Below are positions 40,368 to 50,073 of a DNA stretch of 64,000 nucleotides, in pieces. Source of the stretch: Corynebacterium glaucum (GTDB lineage Bacteria > Actinomycetota > Actinomycetes > Mycobacteriales > Mycobacteriaceae). The translations under genes and the position numbers were made by a program. The stretch spans positions 310,001-374,000 of the forward strand of contig NZ_CP019688.1 in NCBI RefSeq assembly GCF_002287505.1. Direction: 5' to 3'. Each line of letters starts with the position of its first letter. Position 1 is the stretch's first letter. A model generated the notes under the pieces. It was given only the letters and a program-made list of their open reading frames with translations, ran no database searches and was not told the origin of the DNA.

Positions 40368-40652
40368 ATGGACACTCGCGCAGTGAAGTCTTCAACTAGA
40401 GTGAAATTGCAATTCGCCGCCGCAGCCAAATCTATCGAGCATGAGATCGTTGCATGCATCCGTCCAGATATTGCTGGCACCTTCTCTATCGGAGCCGACC
40501 TCGCCAACGCGGTCAACGCCCATGCGACAGACGATGAAAAGAATCGCATTATCGACGCATTGCTTCCTCGCGCCAATCCGGCGTTGGACGACCGTCGGGG
40601 AGACCACCACCGAGAGTTCCTCCGCGTACTTGGCGTCACCGACTTCGTGTAA
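40368..40652 (+). CDS. Island family B, copy 1 (stand-alone domain)
   Basis: 94 residues, 6 bp after A1. Core: AAAAKSIEHEIVACIRPDIAG (17-37), an acidic middle, and HHREFLRVLGVTD (80-92). The same pattern (AAA-S-E, RPD..G, LL.P, D.R, L..LGITD) forms the N-terminal half of the A proteins, so B is the free form of that domain. Mainly helical by composition, soluble, no signal. Family not recognised. GTG 40381 is an alternative start. Confidence 0.65.
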   Translation: MDTRAVKSSTRVKLQFAAAAKSIEHEIVACIRPDIAGTFSIGADLANAVNAHATDDEKNRIIDALLPRANPALDDRRGDHHREFLRVLGVTDFV

Positions 40653-40790
40653 CCACACCCCAAAACATCGCGGGCGGAAAACGCCTCCCGGGCCCATTGC
40701 CCGCATTACCATCGGTGAAGGGGTGCTGTGGGCCGTTTCTTACGCGTCCGCGTCGCTGACTGCGAATCGATCAATTAGGGGGAAGCAATC

Positions 40791-40844
40791 GTGGAGAGCC
40801 TCGGCGGGGCACCAGTGCCACTCGACCCTACAAGCACGCCTTGA
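40791..40844 (+). CDS. 17-residue ORF between B1 and C1
   Basis: GTG 40791 with a strong ribosome site (AGGGGGAA, 8 nt upstream) encodes MESLGGAPVPLDPTSTP and stops 35 bp before C1. It could be a leader peptide, or the remnant of a larger gene lost from the 220-bp gap between B1 and C1, which otherwise shows only a GCGGGC...GCCCGC dyad. Low certainty. Confidence 0.25.
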   Translation: MESLGGAPVPLDPTSTP

Positions 40845-40879
40845 ATTACGCCGATCTGAAGAAAGGTACTTTTGGCTTC

Positions 40880-41251
40880 ATGTTCATCCCGGTTTACATC
40901 TCTATGCCTGCTGCCGACTACCCCCAGTTCATCGCCAGCGATGAGGAAACGCGGATAGATACGTTGGACGAGCGGGATTACCCATCGGACGACATCGACA
41001 AAAGGTATATCGGCACCCACGAACTCCTCGTCGAAATCCTCGACGCCGATACTGCGCACGCCATCGTCTACGGAACACACATGCTTGACGACGAGATGTA
41101 TCACAACTCACCCGAAGACGTCGCACGCCTGGCGGAAATCCTTAACAACATCGACCATGACCAGATTGAAGATTCGCTGTCGATCTTCGAGCTCACGGAC
41201 ATCTACACCGATGCCCACAGCCGAGGAGATGCAATCATCACCACCCTATGA
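40880..41251 (+). CDS. Island family C, copy 1 (possible DUF1877-like)
   Basis: 123 acidic residues. It shares with copy 2 (43905) the start YISMPAADYP and the body LDADTAHAIVYGT, NSPEDVARLAEILNNI, LTDIYTDA, GDAIIT. The pattern (IDKR..., a DIY near the end) is loosely reminiscent of DUF1877/YfbM, which I cannot confirm. ATG 40880 chosen to match copy 2; TTG 40841 is open upstream. The stop overlaps the A2 start (ATGA), so they are translationally coupled. Confidence 0.65.
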   Translation: MFIPVYISMPAADYPQFIASDEETRIDTLDERDYPSDDIDKRYIGTHELLVEILDADTAHAIVYGTHMLDDEMYHNSPEDVARLAEILNNIDHDQIEDSLSIFELTDIYTDAHSRGDAIITTL

Positions 41252-41841
41252 CTGCTCGAAACATTGACCCGCTCGAGCGGCGCCAGATCGATTCCACTGG
41301 AGAAAACGGCGCGGCAGCGAGTTCGCTTCTGTACGAGGCTATCCGGAAAGTTCGTCCCGATCTTGTCGGTGAGTTAGCTTTCAACGTCTCCTACACGGCC
41401 ATTTTCAAAGCTGAAGCATCAGAGGAGGAGGTCGCCGCAGTGGACGCACTTCTCCGACCGTACGCGGAGCGATCCTTTGCCGACCCGCGCGCACGCTACA
41501 TCACGTGGTATCTCATCGCGATCGGGATCACAGACCTTGATGTCGCGTCCCATATTGCAGACGACATGGAATTGCTGCAGAACGTTCCCGGGGCACGGAG
41601 GGCGCTCAATGACGATGCAGACCTAATGTCAAAAGTTGCGTCACCTGACAATATTCAACACATCGATCGTGTCTTGCGCCTCGACGGTGAGCATGTGCGC
41701 GACGCTCAGTTGTTGATTCTTGTAGACATGGTCGGCAAGAAATTCTTCCGTCAGGCACCCGAGCTTCAGTGGATCAAAAATTCTCACTTTAGAGGGGAGC
41801 ATCCCCGAATGGACAAAGCCCTCGACCGAATGGGCACATAG
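41248..41841 (+). CDS. Island family A, copy 2 (two-domain protein)
   Basis: 197 residues. N-terminal domain (about 20-97): GAAASSLLYEAIRKVRPDLVG, LLRPYAERSFADPRAR, IAIGITD, the most B-like of the A copies. C-terminal domain: DDMELLQNVPGARR, SPDNIQHIDRVLRL, then FFRQAPELQWIKNSHFRG and final LDRMGT. Most diverged of the four A genes. Soluble, no signal, no known catalytic motif. Coupled to C1; B2 follows 27 bp later. Confidence 0.72.
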   Translation: MTARNIDPLERRQIDSTGENGAAASSLLYEAIRKVRPDLVGELAFNVSYTAIFKAEASEEEVAAVDALLRPYAERSFADPRARYITWYLIAIGITDLDVASHIADDMELLQNVPGARRALNDDADLMSKVASPDNIQHIDRVLRLDGEHVRDAQLLILVDMVGKKFFRQAPELQWIKNSHFRGEHPRMDKALDRMGT

Positions 41842-41868
41842 GCAGCGACAACACTCAAGGACAACAAA

Positions 41869-42144
41869 GTGGCAAACCCTCGGACAATTCGCCTCAAATT
41901 TGACGCGGCAGCAAAATCCATTGAGCACGAAATCGTCGCGTGCATCCGCCCGGACATAGCCGGTGATTTCTCGGTGCACACTGATCTGGCCGCGGCTGTC
42001 AATGCGCAAGCGACAGAGGATGAGAAGCAGCAGATCGTCGACAAGCTTTTGCCCCGTGTTAACCGCTCCGCTGAGGATGTGCGGATCGACCACCACCGTG
42101 AATTCCTCCGCAAACTTGGCGTGACCGACTTCGGAGGGAGATAG
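41869..42144 (+). CDS. Island family B, copy 2
   Basis: 91 residues from GTG 41869 (AAGGA upstream). DAAAKSIEHEIVACIRPDIAG is almost identical to B1, and HHREFLRKLGVTDF closes the domain. The stop abuts or overlaps the A3 start, so the pair B2-A3 is coupled. Confidence 0.68.
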   Translation: MANPRTIRLKFDAAAKSIEHEIVACIRPDIAGDFSVHTDLAAAVNAQATEDEKQQIVDKLLPRVNRSAEDVRIDHHREFLRKLGVTDFGGR

Positions 42145-42146
42145 TG

Positions 42147-42746
42147 GTGACAAACGTAGATGGGGCTGCGCTGTTGGCGATGCGTTCGATGGAGAGAATG
42201 AGGGAATACAACGCAGCAGTAGACTCGATCCTGTTTGAAGTGGGATGTGCGGTACGTCCGTGGTTTGCGGCACACGGATTTGAGACCTCCTCCGTTGCCT
42301 ATTTCGAAACGTTTATTGGTGTCATCCCGGAAGAAGATGCCCGGTTCGTCGAAACCTTGCGGCCATTCGCTGAGCGCAGCTTCGCTGATCCCCGGGCGCG
42401 GCTTATCTTCGGGCACCTCGCGGAAAGTCGCCTCGTTGACGATCTGGATATTTCCTATCCAGTGGACGAGATCGAACTGCTCAAAGACTATCCTGCTGCC
42501 TTTCGGAATCTCAGCCACGATGCTTTTCTCGTACTGAATGCGATGTCGCCTAAGAACATTGACCAGGTCGATCGGTTCTTCCGCATCGAATCCCCCAGCA
42601 TTGAAAACTTCCAATTGGGAATTATCCGGCAGGGTGTGAAGAAGAAATTCTTCCGCCAGGCACCGGAGCTGCAATGGTTAAAAGAATCTCGCTTCCGTGG
42701 TTTAAACAGGGCCATAGATAGCGCACTCGACCGAATGGGAATGTGA
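42147..42746 (+). CDS. Island family A, copy 3
   Basis: 199 residues. LRPFAERSFADPRAR, SYPVDEIELLKDYPAAFR, MSPKNIDQVDRFFRIESP, FFRQAPELQWLKESRFRG and LDRMGM are all shared with copy 4. GTG 42147 has GGAGGGAG 7 nt upstream; GTG 42144, overlapping the B2 stop, is possible. A4 begins one base after its stop. Confidence 0.72.
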   Translation: MTNVDGAALLAMRSMERMREYNAAVDSILFEVGCAVRPWFAAHGFETSSVAYFETFIGVIPEEDARFVETLRPFAERSFADPRARLIFGHLAESRLVDDLDISYPVDEIELLKDYPAAFRNLSHDAFLVLNAMSPKNIDQVDRFFRIESPSIENFQLGIIRQGVKKKFFRQAPELQWLKESRFRGLNRAIDSALDRMGM

Positions 42747-42747
42747 C

Positions 42748-43350
42748 ATGACAGACTTCGATAAAGCGCTGTTGTTATCGGAGCGCGGGTTGGACGCCAC
42801 AGGGGAGCAGGACGCGGCAGCGAATTCAATCCTGTACGAGGTGAGCTGTGGAGTACGACCTACGTTTTCAATGATCGGGTATCGCTCTACGGCGATATCG
42901 TATCTCGACTCGTTCTTGACCGATCCCACCGAAGCGCAGCTTGCTTGGTTCGTCGAAACCTTGCGGCCGTTTGCCGAGCGCAGCTTTGCCGATCCTCGGG
43001 CGCGGCGGGTCTTCTCCTATCTCGCTAGGCGTCAACTGGCCGATGATCTGGATCTCTCATACCCGGTCGACGAGATCGAGCTGCTCAAGGATTTCCCAGA
43101 GGCGTACATGACTATCAACTTCGATTACAACCTAGTAGATGACGCGATGTCGCCTAAGAACATTGACCAGGTCGTCCGATTTCTTCGCATGGAATCCCCC
43201 AACCTGGAACGCTTCCAGTTCGCAAACATCCGGCAGGGTGTGAGAAAGAAATTTTACCGTCAAGCACCGGAGCTTCAGTGGTTGAAGGAATCTCGCTTCC
43301 GGGGCGCGAACAAACCTGTGGATAGAGCGCTCGACCGAATGGGTACATAG
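42748..43350 (+). CDS. Island family A, copy 4
   Basis: 200 residues, the reference copy: domain 1 at 18-102 with RPFAERSFADPRAR (73-86); domain 2 with SYPVDEIELLKD (104-115), MSPKNIDQV (134-142), RQAPELQWLKESRFRG (171-186) and LDRMG (195-199). The last motifs are the most constant across the family and rich in aromatic and basic residues, suggesting a binding surface. Tandem with A3 (1-bp gap) and B3 (13-bp gap). Family not recognised. Confidence 0.72.
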   Translation: MTDFDKALLLSERGLDATGEQDAAANSILYEVSCGVRPTFSMIGYRSTAISYLDSFLTDPTEAQLAWFVETLRPFAERSFADPRARRVFSYLARRQLADDLDLSYPVDEIELLKDFPEAYMTINFDYNLVDDAMSPKNIDQVVRFLRMESPNLERFQFANIRQGVRKKFYRQAPELQWLKESRFRGANKPVDRALDRMGT

Positions 43351-43363
43351 AGGAGGCCGTGAC

Positions 43364-43900
43364 GTGAGAGAAAAAGACAATGCAGCTGCGAAATCTGTGG
43401 AATACGAGATCGTCGCAAAGATCCGGCCAGATATTGCTGGAACCTTTGCGGTCGGCGCCGATCTTGCTGAAGCAGTGAAAACGCAGGCAACGGACGAGGA
43501 AAAGCAACGCATTGTTGAGATGCTGGTTCCCCTGGCTGATCCGGCGTTAGATGACCACCGCGGGCGCCACCACCGCGAGTTTCTTCGCGCCCTGGGCGAT
43601 ACGAGATTCGAGGAGCAATCCGGCACTCAACACCGCAGCGTGGACGACACAAGTTTGGAGCTCGCCGCCGCAGCGAAGTCTGTTGAACACCAGGTCGTGG
43701 TCAAGATTCGGCCAGACATTGCTGGAACTTTTTCCCTTGACGCTGACCTTGCTGAGGCAGTGAAGGCGAAAGCTACAGACGAGGAGAAGCAACGCATCGT
43801 CGAAAAGCTGCTTCCGCGAGTTGACCCTGCGCTAGGAGACCCCCGCGGTGCCCACCACCGAGAGTTCCTCCGCGCACTGGGCGTTACCGACTACAAATAA
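43364..43900 (+). CDS. Island family B, copy 3 (tandem double domain)
   Basis: 178 residues with two B domains in a row: 7-82 (AAAKSVEYEIVAKIRPDIAG ... HHREFLRALGDT) and 102-176 (AAAAKSVEHQVVVKIRPDIAG ... HHREFLRALGVTD), joined by a ~20-residue acidic linker. The repeats are more similar to each other than to B1/B2 in the middle (ADLAEAVK, ATDEEKQRIVE), so an in-frame duplication happened locally. GTG 43364 has AGGAGG 7 nt upstream. Confidence 0.72.
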   Translation: MREKDNAAAKSVEYEIVAKIRPDIAGTFAVGADLAEAVKTQATDEEKQRIVEMLVPLADPALDDHRGRHHREFLRALGDTRFEEQSGTQHRSVDDTSLELAAAAKSVEHQVVVKIRPDIAGTFSLDADLAEAVKAKATDEEKQRIVEKLLPRVDPALGDPRGAHHREFLRALGVTDYK

Positions 43901-43904
43901 CGTT

Positions 43905-44303
43905 ATGGATATCCCGTTCTATATCTCGATGCCCGCTGCCGATTACCCTGACTTCCTCGCCACAGACGGGGAATCGCGGTTTGAGATCACCACAGAAGCG
44001 CTCGAGGAAGAGAACTTGCCGGTTGAAGACATTGACAAAATGCACTTTGTCACCGAGGAACTACTCGCGAAAATTCTGGATGCGGATACCGCACATGCCA
44101 TCATCTACGGCACCCTCACCCTGGAAGACCCGGGTTATGACGAGATCTTTGCCAACTCGCCCGAAGATGCTGCCCGCCTGGCCGCCATTCTTAACAACAT
44201 CAACCACGATGAAATCGAAGATTCTCTCGCAATCTACGACCTCACCGATATTTACAACGACGCCCGCGACCGCGGCGACGCGATCATCACCGTGTGGGGA
44301 TAG
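43905..44303 (+). CDS. Island family C, copy 2
   Basis: 132 acidic residues, 4 bp after B3. Shares PFYISMPAADYPDFLATD, VEDIDKMHFVTEELLAKILDADTAHAIIYGT and NSPEDAARLAAILNNI with copy 1. Ends the island; the rpsL promoter begins 4 bp after its stop. Possible DUF1877-like protein, not confirmed. No signal peptide. Confidence 0.68.
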   Translation: MDIPFYISMPAADYPDFLATDGESRFEITTEALEEENLPVEDIDKMHFVTEELLAKILDADTAHAIIYGTLTLEDPGYDEIFANSPEDAARLAAILNNINHDEIEDSLAIYDLTDIYNDARDRGDAIITVWG

Positions 44304-44307
44304 CAAT

Positions 44308-44337
44308 TTGCTTGCGACGTGCGCGGTGTAGTACTTT
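44308..44337 (+). promoter_or_regulatory. Promoter of rpsL-rpsG
   Basis: TTGCTT (44308-44313), 18-bp spacer, TACTTT (44332-44337). It implies a leader of about 160 nt before the rpsL ATG at 44507; no gene is seen in 44304-44506. Confidence 0.5.
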
Positions 44338-44506
44338 TAGCGAGATCTCGCCCGCATTCTCGCGCGGTGCGATGTCCAACGAACTCCATGCAACCACGGT
44401 TGGCGTGGGTGTTCATGCACACGGTAGGGCCCCGGAAGGAAAGAGCCCCCATTTTTGCATGTACGGCCACGTTGGACTCCGGTTGCGAAATACAGAAAGA
44501 GCGTGA

Positions 44507-44878
44507 ATGCCTACTATTCAGCAGCTGGTCCGTAAGGGCCGCCACGATAAGAAGACCAAGGTCGCTACGGCCGCCCTGAAGGGCTCCCCGCAGCGCCGTG
44601 GCGTGTGCACCCGCGTGTACACCACCACCCCGAAGAAGCCGAACTCTGCACTGCGCAAGGTTGCCCGTGTGCGCCTGACCTCCGGCATCGAGGTTTCCGC
44701 CTACATCCCGGGCGAGGGCCACAACTTGCAGGAGCACTCCATGGTGCTCGTGCGCGGCGGCCGTGTGAAGGACCTGCCGGGCGTGCGCTACAAGATCATC
44801 CGCGGCGCACTGGATACCCAGGGTGTCAAGGACCGCAAGCAGGCTCGCTCCCGTTACGGCGCGAAGAAGGGACAGTAA
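44507..44878 (+). CDS. rpsL: 30S ribosomal protein S12
   Basis: 123 residues. Decoding-centre loops [12 protein letters not shown] (K43) and [12 protein letters not shown] (K88) are wild type, so no S12-based streptomycin resistance is expected. First gene of the str operon; rpsG follows after 6 bp. Confidence 0.97.
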   Translation: MPTIQQLVRKGRHDKKTKVATAALKGSPQRRGVCTRVYTTTPKKPNSALRKVARVRLTSGIEVSAYIPGEGHNLQEHSMVLVRGGRVKDLPGVRYKIIRGALDTQGVKDRKQARSRYGAKKGQ

Positions 44879-44884
44879 AGAACA

Positions 44885-45352
44885 ATGCGTAAGCAACAAG
44901 CTCCGAAGCGTCCCGTTGTCAAGGATCCGGTGTACAACTCCGAGCTGGTGACCCAGCTGGTGAACAAGATCCTGCAGGACGGCAAGAAGTCCACCGCAGA
45001 GCGCATCGTGTACGACGCGATGGAGATCTGCCGCGAGAAGACCGGTACCGATCCGGTTGGCACCCTCGAGAAGGCACTGGGCAACATCCGCCCGGACCTC
45101 GAGGTCCGCTCCCGCCGTGTCGGTGGTGCTACCTACCAGGTGCCGGTCAAGGTTGAGCCGGCCCGTTCCAACACCCTTGCACTGCGCTGGATGGTCACCT
45201 TCACCCGTCAGCGTCGCGAGAACTCGATGACCGAGCGTCTTGCCAACGAGATCCTGGATGCATCCAACGGTCTCGGCGCATCCGTGAAGCGCCGCGAGGA
45301 CACCCACAAGATGGCTGAGGCCAACCGCGCCTTCGCTCACTACCGCTGGTAG
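44885..45352 (+). CDS. rpsG: 30S ribosomal protein S7
   Basis: 155 residues, full length, with the head-domain motifs [20 protein letters not shown] and [17 protein letters not shown]. It binds 16S rRNA and nucleates the 30S head. Between it and fusA are 232 bp with a long-range dyad ACGACCCGGC (45382) / GCCGGGTCGT (45430) that may terminate part of the transcripts. Confidence 0.97.
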   Translation: MRKQQAPKRPVVKDPVYNSELVTQLVNKILQDGKKSTAERIVYDAMEICREKTGTDPVGTLEKALGNIRPDLEVRSRRVGGATYQVPVKVEPARSNTLALRWMVTFTRQRRENSMTERLANEILDASNGLGASVKRREDTHKMAEANRAFAHYRW

Positions 45353-45584
45353 TAACTACTTCTCGTCCTATGCAGCGAATCACGACCCGGCCGACAAGCC
45401 GCCCACGCACCGCGCGGGCGTTTACCGTCGCCGGGTCGTTGTGCTGGCACCTATAGGGGCCTTACACTGCTTCTTTGGACGAGTAGTGGAATAATCGACC
45501 AAGGACAATATCCGCCATAGACGCTGACTGCCGGGATTAACCGGGGCCGCAAGCGTCGACAACCTACAAGTTGGGGTAACAAAC

Positions 45585-47705
45585 GTGGCACAAGAAGTGC
45601 TTAAGGATCTGAATAAGGTTCGCAACATCGGCATCATGGCCCACATCGATGCTGGTAAGACCACCACCACCGAGCGCATCCTGTTCTACACGGGTATTAA
45701 CCGCAAGGTTGGCGAGACCCACGACGGTGGCGCGACCACCGACTGGATGGAGCAGGAGAAGGAGCGCGGCATCACCATTACCTCCGCCGCTGTGACCTGC
45801 TTCTGGAACGGCAACCAGATCAACATCATCGACACCCCAGGCCACGTTGACTTCACCGTTGAGGTGGAGCGTTCCCTGCGCGTGCTCGACGGCGCTGTTG
45901 CAGTGTTCGATGGCAAGGAGGGTGTGGAGCCGCAGTCCGAGCAGGTGTGGCGCCAGGCCGCTAAGTACGACGTGCCGCGTATCTGCTTCGTGAACAAGAT
46001 GGACAAGCTCGGTGCGGACTTCTTCTACACCGTTGGCACCATCGTTGACCGCCTCGGCGCGAAGCCGTTGGTTATGCAGATCCCGATCGGCGCTGAGGAC
46101 GATTTCGACGGCGTCGTCGACCTCGTCGAGATGAAGGCATACCTGTGGCCGGGCAAGGTTGAGACCGGCACTCCGCCGCAGATCCAGGAGATCCCGGCAG
46201 ACCTGCAGGACAAGGCTGAGGAGTACCGCGAGAAGCTTCTCGAGACCGTTGCTGAGTCCGACGAGGCACTCATGGAGAAGTACTTCGGCGGCGAAGAGCT
46301 GAGCACCGAGGAGATCAAGGCTGCGATCCGCAAGATGACGGTCAACTCCGAGGTTTACCCGGTCTTCTGTGGCACCGCGTACCGCAACAAGGGCATCGAG
46401 CCGCTCCTCGACGCTGTTGTCGACTACCTGCCGACCCCGCTGGACATCGGCGAGGTGCACGGCACCACCGTGAACGGTGAAGACGCTTTGACCCGTAAGC
46501 CGTCTGTCGACGAGCCGTTCTCCGCGCTGGCGTTCAAGATCGCCGTGCACCCGTTCTTCGGCAAGCTCACCTACGTGCGCGTCTACTCGGGCCGTACCGA
46601 GCCGGGCGAGCAGATGCTCAACTCCACCAAGGACACCAAGGAGCGCGTGGGCAAGCTCTTCCAGATGCACGCGAACAAGGAGAACCCGGTCGACGAGGCT
46701 CTGGCCGGCAACATCTACGCGTTCATCGGCCTGAAAGCAACCACCACCGGTGACACCCTGTGTGCCGCTGACGCGCCGATCATCCTTGAGTCCATGGACT
46801 TCCCGGACCCGGTTATCCAGGTGGCCATCGAGCCGAAGACCAAGGCTGACCAGGAGAAGCTGGGTACTGCGATTCAGAAGCTCGCGGAAGAAGACCCGAC
46901 CTTCACGGTCAAGCTCGACGAGGAGACCGGCCAGACCGTCATCGGCGGCATGGGCGAGCTCCACCTCGACGTGCTGGTCGATCGCATGAAGCGCGAGTTC
47001 AAGGTCGAGGCGAACATCGGTTCCCCGCAGGTTGCCTACCGCGAGACCATCCGCAAGAAGGTGGAGTCCCTCGACTACACCCACAAGAAGCAGACTGGTG
47101 GTTCCGGCCAGTTCGCGAAGGTCATCGTCACCATCGAGCCGTACAACCCGGACCCGGAGACCCTGGAAGAGGGCGAGAGCGCAACCTACGCGTTCGAGAA
47201 CGCCGTCACCGGTGGTCGCGTGCCCAAGGAGTACATCCCGTCGGTCGACGCCGGTATCCAGGATGCGATGCAGTACGGCTACCTGGCTGGCTACCCGCTG
47301 GTGAACATCAAGGCCACCCTTGAAGATGGCGCCTACCACGAGGTTGACTCCTCTGAAATGGCGTTCAAGATGGCTGGTTCCCAGGTGCTCAAGGAAGCTG
47401 TTGCCAAGGCGAAGCCGGTCCTGCTCGAGCCGCTCATGGCCGTTGAGGTTGTGACCCCGGAGGAGTACATGGGTGATGTCATCGGCGACCTCAACTCTCG
47501 CCGTGGCCAGGTCCACTCCATGGACGACCGCTCCGGTGCGAAGGTTGTCAAGGCCGTCGTGCCGCTGTCCCAGATGTTCGGCTACGTCGGCGACCTGCGT
47601 TCCCGTACCCAGGGCCGCGCGAACTACACCATGGTGTTCGACTCCTACGGTGAGGTTCCGTCCAACGTCGCCCAGGAGATCATCGACGAGCGCAACGGCA
47701 ACTAG
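45585..47705 (+). CDS. fusA: Elongation factor G
   Basis: 706-residue translocase GTPase. G1 [12 protein letters not shown] near residue 18, switch [11 protein letters not shown] and [10 protein letters not shown]4 NKMDKLGAD, then domains II-V ending in [17 protein letters not shown] start 45585. It has its own upstream gap, so it may be partly uncoupled from rpsLG. Confidence 0.97.
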   Translation: MAQEVLKDLNKVRNIGIMAHIDAGKTTTTERILFYTGINRKVGETHDGGATTDWMEQEKERGITITSAAVTCFWNGNQINIIDTPGHVDFTVEVERSLRVLDGAVAVFDGKEGVEPQSEQVWRQAAKYDVPRICFVNKMDKLGADFFYTVGTIVDRLGAKPLVMQIPIGAEDDFDGVVDLVEMKAYLWPGKVETGTPPQIQEIPADLQDKAEEYREKLLETVAESDEALMEKYFGGEELSTEEIKAAIRKMTVNSEVYPVFCGTAYRNKGIEPLLDAVVDYLPTPLDIGEVHGTTVNGEDALTRKPSVDEPFSALAFKIAVHPFFGKLTYVRVYSGRTEPGEQMLNSTKDTKERVGKLFQMHANKENPVDEALAGNIYAFIGLKATTTGDTLCAADAPIILESMDFPDPVIQVAIEPKTKADQEKLGTAIQKLAEEDPTFTVKLDEETGQTVIGGMGELHLDVLVDRMKREFKVEANIGSPQVAYRETIRKKVESLDYTHKKQTGGSGQFAKVIVTIEPYNPDPETLEEGESATYAFENAVTGGRVPKEYIPSVDAGIQDAMQYGYLAGYPLVNIKATLEDGAYHEVDSSEMAFKMAGSQVLKEAVAKAKPVLLEPLMAVEVVTPEEYMGDVIGDLNSRRGQVHSMDDRSGAKVVKAVVPLSQMFGYVGDLRSRTQGRANYTMVFDSYGEVPSNVAQEIIDERNGN

Positions 47706-47917
47706 GTGCGTCTAACCTACGCCTCCGTGCCGGCTCGCTGCGGCTTACGTCAGCGCAGCGGGCTGGCCCCGAACTTAGTTCGAGAAACCGGGGGCGCGCC
47801 TTGCGGGTAGCGGCTTGCTGAGACCCCTCCATAAGTGGAAGCGCAACACAGCGCAAGAGGGGCCTGAGCTGGCCGTTACTCACTAGGTGGATCCGGGTTT
47901 TGTCTGGGTCGGCCGGT
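47706..47917 (+). other. fusA-tuf intergenic region with hairpins
   Basis: No coding frame supported. Contains a near-perfect dyad CCGGCTCGCTGCG / CGCAGCGGGCTGG (about 47731-47767) and weaker CCCCG...CGGGG and CCCCTC...GAGGGG dyads without clear T tracts. Probably partial terminators or mRNA processing structures between fusA and tuf. The tuf promoter lies immediately after. Confidence 0.5.
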
Positions 47918-47946
47918 TTGAAAAACGGTCATCAGGTATCTAGGAT
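47918..47946 (+). promoter_or_regulatory. Promoter of tuf
   Basis: TTGAAA (47918-47923), 17-bp spacer, TAGGAT (47941-47946). A leader of about 120 nt to the GTG start follows. Good match and position for the separate strong promoter that tuf has in this group. Confidence 0.65.
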
Positions 47947-48073
47947 CATGTAACTGGCACATTGCGAAATGGTCATTGCTGCATGTCTCGCGCATGCGGG
48001 CCATGAGGCAAGGCAAATGTAAATCGCGTGGCTGCGAAGGTCGTAGCCACCATGAAGTCCAGGAGGACAACAA

Positions 48074-49264
48074 GTGGCAAAGGCAAAGTTCGAGCGTACG
48101 AAGCCGCACGTCAACATCGGCACCATCGGTCACGTCGACCACGGCAAGACCACCACCACGGCTGCCATCACCACGGTTCTGGCTAACCAGTACCCGGAGG
48201 AGAACCAGGCTTTCGACTACGCTGCCATCGATAAGGCTCCGGAGGAGCGCGAGCGCGGTATTACCATCAACATTTCCCACGTTGAGTACAACACCCCGAA
48301 GCGCCACTACGCACACGTCGACGCCCCGGGCCACGCCGACTACATCAAGAACATGATTACCGGTGCTGCTCAGATGGACGGCGCAATCCTCGTGGTTGCT
48401 GCTACCGACGGCCCGATGCCGCAGACCCGCGAGCACGTGCTGCTCGCTCGCCAGGTTGGCGTTCCGTACATCCTCGTTGCACTGAACAAGTGCGACATGG
48501 TTGACGACGAGGAGATCATCGAGCTCGTCGAGATGGAGGTCCGCGAGCTGCTGGCTGAGCAGGAGTACGACGAGGACGCTCCGATCGTCCACATCTCCGC
48601 TCTGAAGGCTCTCGAGGGTGACGAGAAGTGGGTTCAGTCCATCGTTGACCTCATGCAGGCTTGCGACGACTCCATCCCGGACCCGGTCCGCGAGACCGAC
48701 CGCGACTTCCTGATGCCGATCGAGGACATCTTCACCATTTCCGGCCGCGGTACCGTGGTTACCGGTCGTGTGGAGCGCGGTGTGCTCAACCTCAACGACG
48801 AGGTCGAGATCATCGGCATCAAGGAGAAGTCCCAGAAGACCACCGTTACCTCCATCGAGATGTTCAACAAGCTTCTCGACACCGCTGAGGCCGGCGACAA
48901 CGCTGCTCTGCTGCTGCGTGGTCTGAAGCGTGAGGACGTTGAGCGTGGCCAGGTCGTCATCAAGCCGGGCGCTTACACCCCGCACACCAAGTTCGAGGGT
49001 TCCGTCTACGTTCTGTCCAAGGACGAGGGCGGTCGCCACACCCCGTTCTTCGACAACTACCGTCCGCAGTTCTACTTCCGCACCACCGACGTGACCGGTG
49101 TTGTGAAGCTGCCGGAGGGCACCGAGATGGTCATGCCGGGCGACAACGTCGAGATGTCCGTCGAGTTGATCCAGCCGGTCGCTATGGATGAGGGTCTGCG
49201 CTTCGCTATCCGCGAGGGTTCCCGCACCGTCGGCGCTGGCCGCGTAACCAAGATCGTCGAGTAA
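48074..49264 (+). CDS. tuf: Elongation factor Tu
   Basis: 396 residues. G1 [13 protein letters not shown], switch [26 protein letters not shown], and complete beta-barrel domains. GTG 48074 with AGGAGG upstream. Single copy in the window, closed by a terminator. Confidence 0.98.
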   Translation: MAKAKFERTKPHVNIGTIGHVDHGKTTTTAAITTVLANQYPEENQAFDYAAIDKAPEERERGITINISHVEYNTPKRHYAHVDAPGHADYIKNMITGAAQMDGAILVVAATDGPMPQTREHVLLARQVGVPYILVALNKCDMVDDEEIIELVEMEVRELLAEQEYDEDAPIVHISALKALEGDEKWVQSIVDLMQACDDSIPDPVRETDRDFLMPIEDIFTISGRGTVVTGRVERGVLNLNDEVEIIGIKEKSQKTTVTSIEMFNKLLDTAEAGDNAALLLRGLKREDVERGQVVIKPGAYTPHTKFEGSVYVLSKDEGGRHTPFFDNYRPQFYFRTTDVTGVVKLPEGTEMVMPGDNVEMSVELIQPVAMDEGLRFAIREGSRTVGAGRVTKIVE

Positions 49265-49298
49265 TTTCGGCGCTGGTCTAATCCAGCACACGTGTTGA

Positions 49299-49332
49299 AA
49301 GCCGTGTCCCAGTCCTGGGGCGCGGCTTTTTC
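49299..49332 (+). terminator. Rho-independent terminator after tuf
   Basis: Stem AAGCCGTGTCCCAG / CTGGGGCGCGGCTT with a TC loop and a following TTT. Confidence 0.8.
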
Positions 49333-49361
49333 GCATCTCCAGCCGGGTAAAGTTGCTCGGC

Positions 49362-50054
49362 GTGCACCAAAGCGACCCCACACGCATCCCGAAGCTGATC
49401 GCTGCCCTTCAGGAGACCTGGGAGGGTCAACCGGACCTTACGCTCCCAGCTTTTCTCGGCATGTTGCACAACCGAGGCTTGTCGTGGGCGAGCTCAGAAG
49501 AAGAGTTGCTCCAATTGCTCTCGCGCATCCAGACAGAGCACCCATCGCTAATCGACGGCCCGTTAAACGCCCCCGTTGTTTTCACCACCTCATCTCCCCG
49601 GTTCAGCGTGACAATGACGGGGTCCAAAGTCGTGGTGCGTAGCGGGGAGGATGCGCAACGAATGCCGAGTCTATGGACCTACACCAGCTTTCGACCGGCA
49701 GGCCCGGGGCGACCCCTTGTTATCACCGATGAAGAGGGGATAGAGCACCGCCTCGGCGTCACCGACCTTGCCACCGTCTTTGATCCGGGAAGCGCGCCGC
49801 CGTTGGCCGGTCTGGAACGCACCGAGGTGGGCGCCGCCCGCTGGCTCGTCACCTTCGCTTCAGGGGAGCGAGCGGTGCTCGGACAGCGCCTGCGGGTATG
49901 GGCAACGCACGGCCGCGAGACTGATGTTGAAGCCTACGCATGGGGCAGGGTGGAGACACTCGAACCGGGTTCAGACATGCGACTGGCCCCAGCCGATGGG
50001 GGAAAACCTATCGTGCTGGGGCCGGTCAGAGAGATCGTTTTGCTTGAAGTGTGA
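49362..50054 (+). CDS. Hypothetical protein, unknown
   Basis: 230 residues, soluble, no signal or transmembrane helix. The N-terminus is helical (IPKLIAALQETWEGQPDLTLPAFLGMLHNRGL) and the rest beta-rich with charged turns. Family not recognised. GTG 49362 lies 8 nt after a -10 box TAAAGT (49348-49353), so a leaderless transcript is likely; TTG 49353 overlaps the -10. Convergent with the Asp23 operon. Confidence 0.65.
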   Translation: MHQSDPTRIPKLIAALQETWEGQPDLTLPAFLGMLHNRGLSWASSEEELLQLLSRIQTEHPSLIDGPLNAPVVFTTSSPRFSVTMTGSKVVVRSGEDAQRMPSLWTYTSFRPAGPGRPLVITDEEGIEHRLGVTDLATVFDPGSAPPLAGLERTEVGAARWLVTFASGERAVLGQRLRVWATHGRETDVEAYAWGRVETLEPGSDMRLAPADGGKPIVLGPVREIVLLEV

Positions 50055-50073
50055 GCGCTACGAGGGGTGAGCG

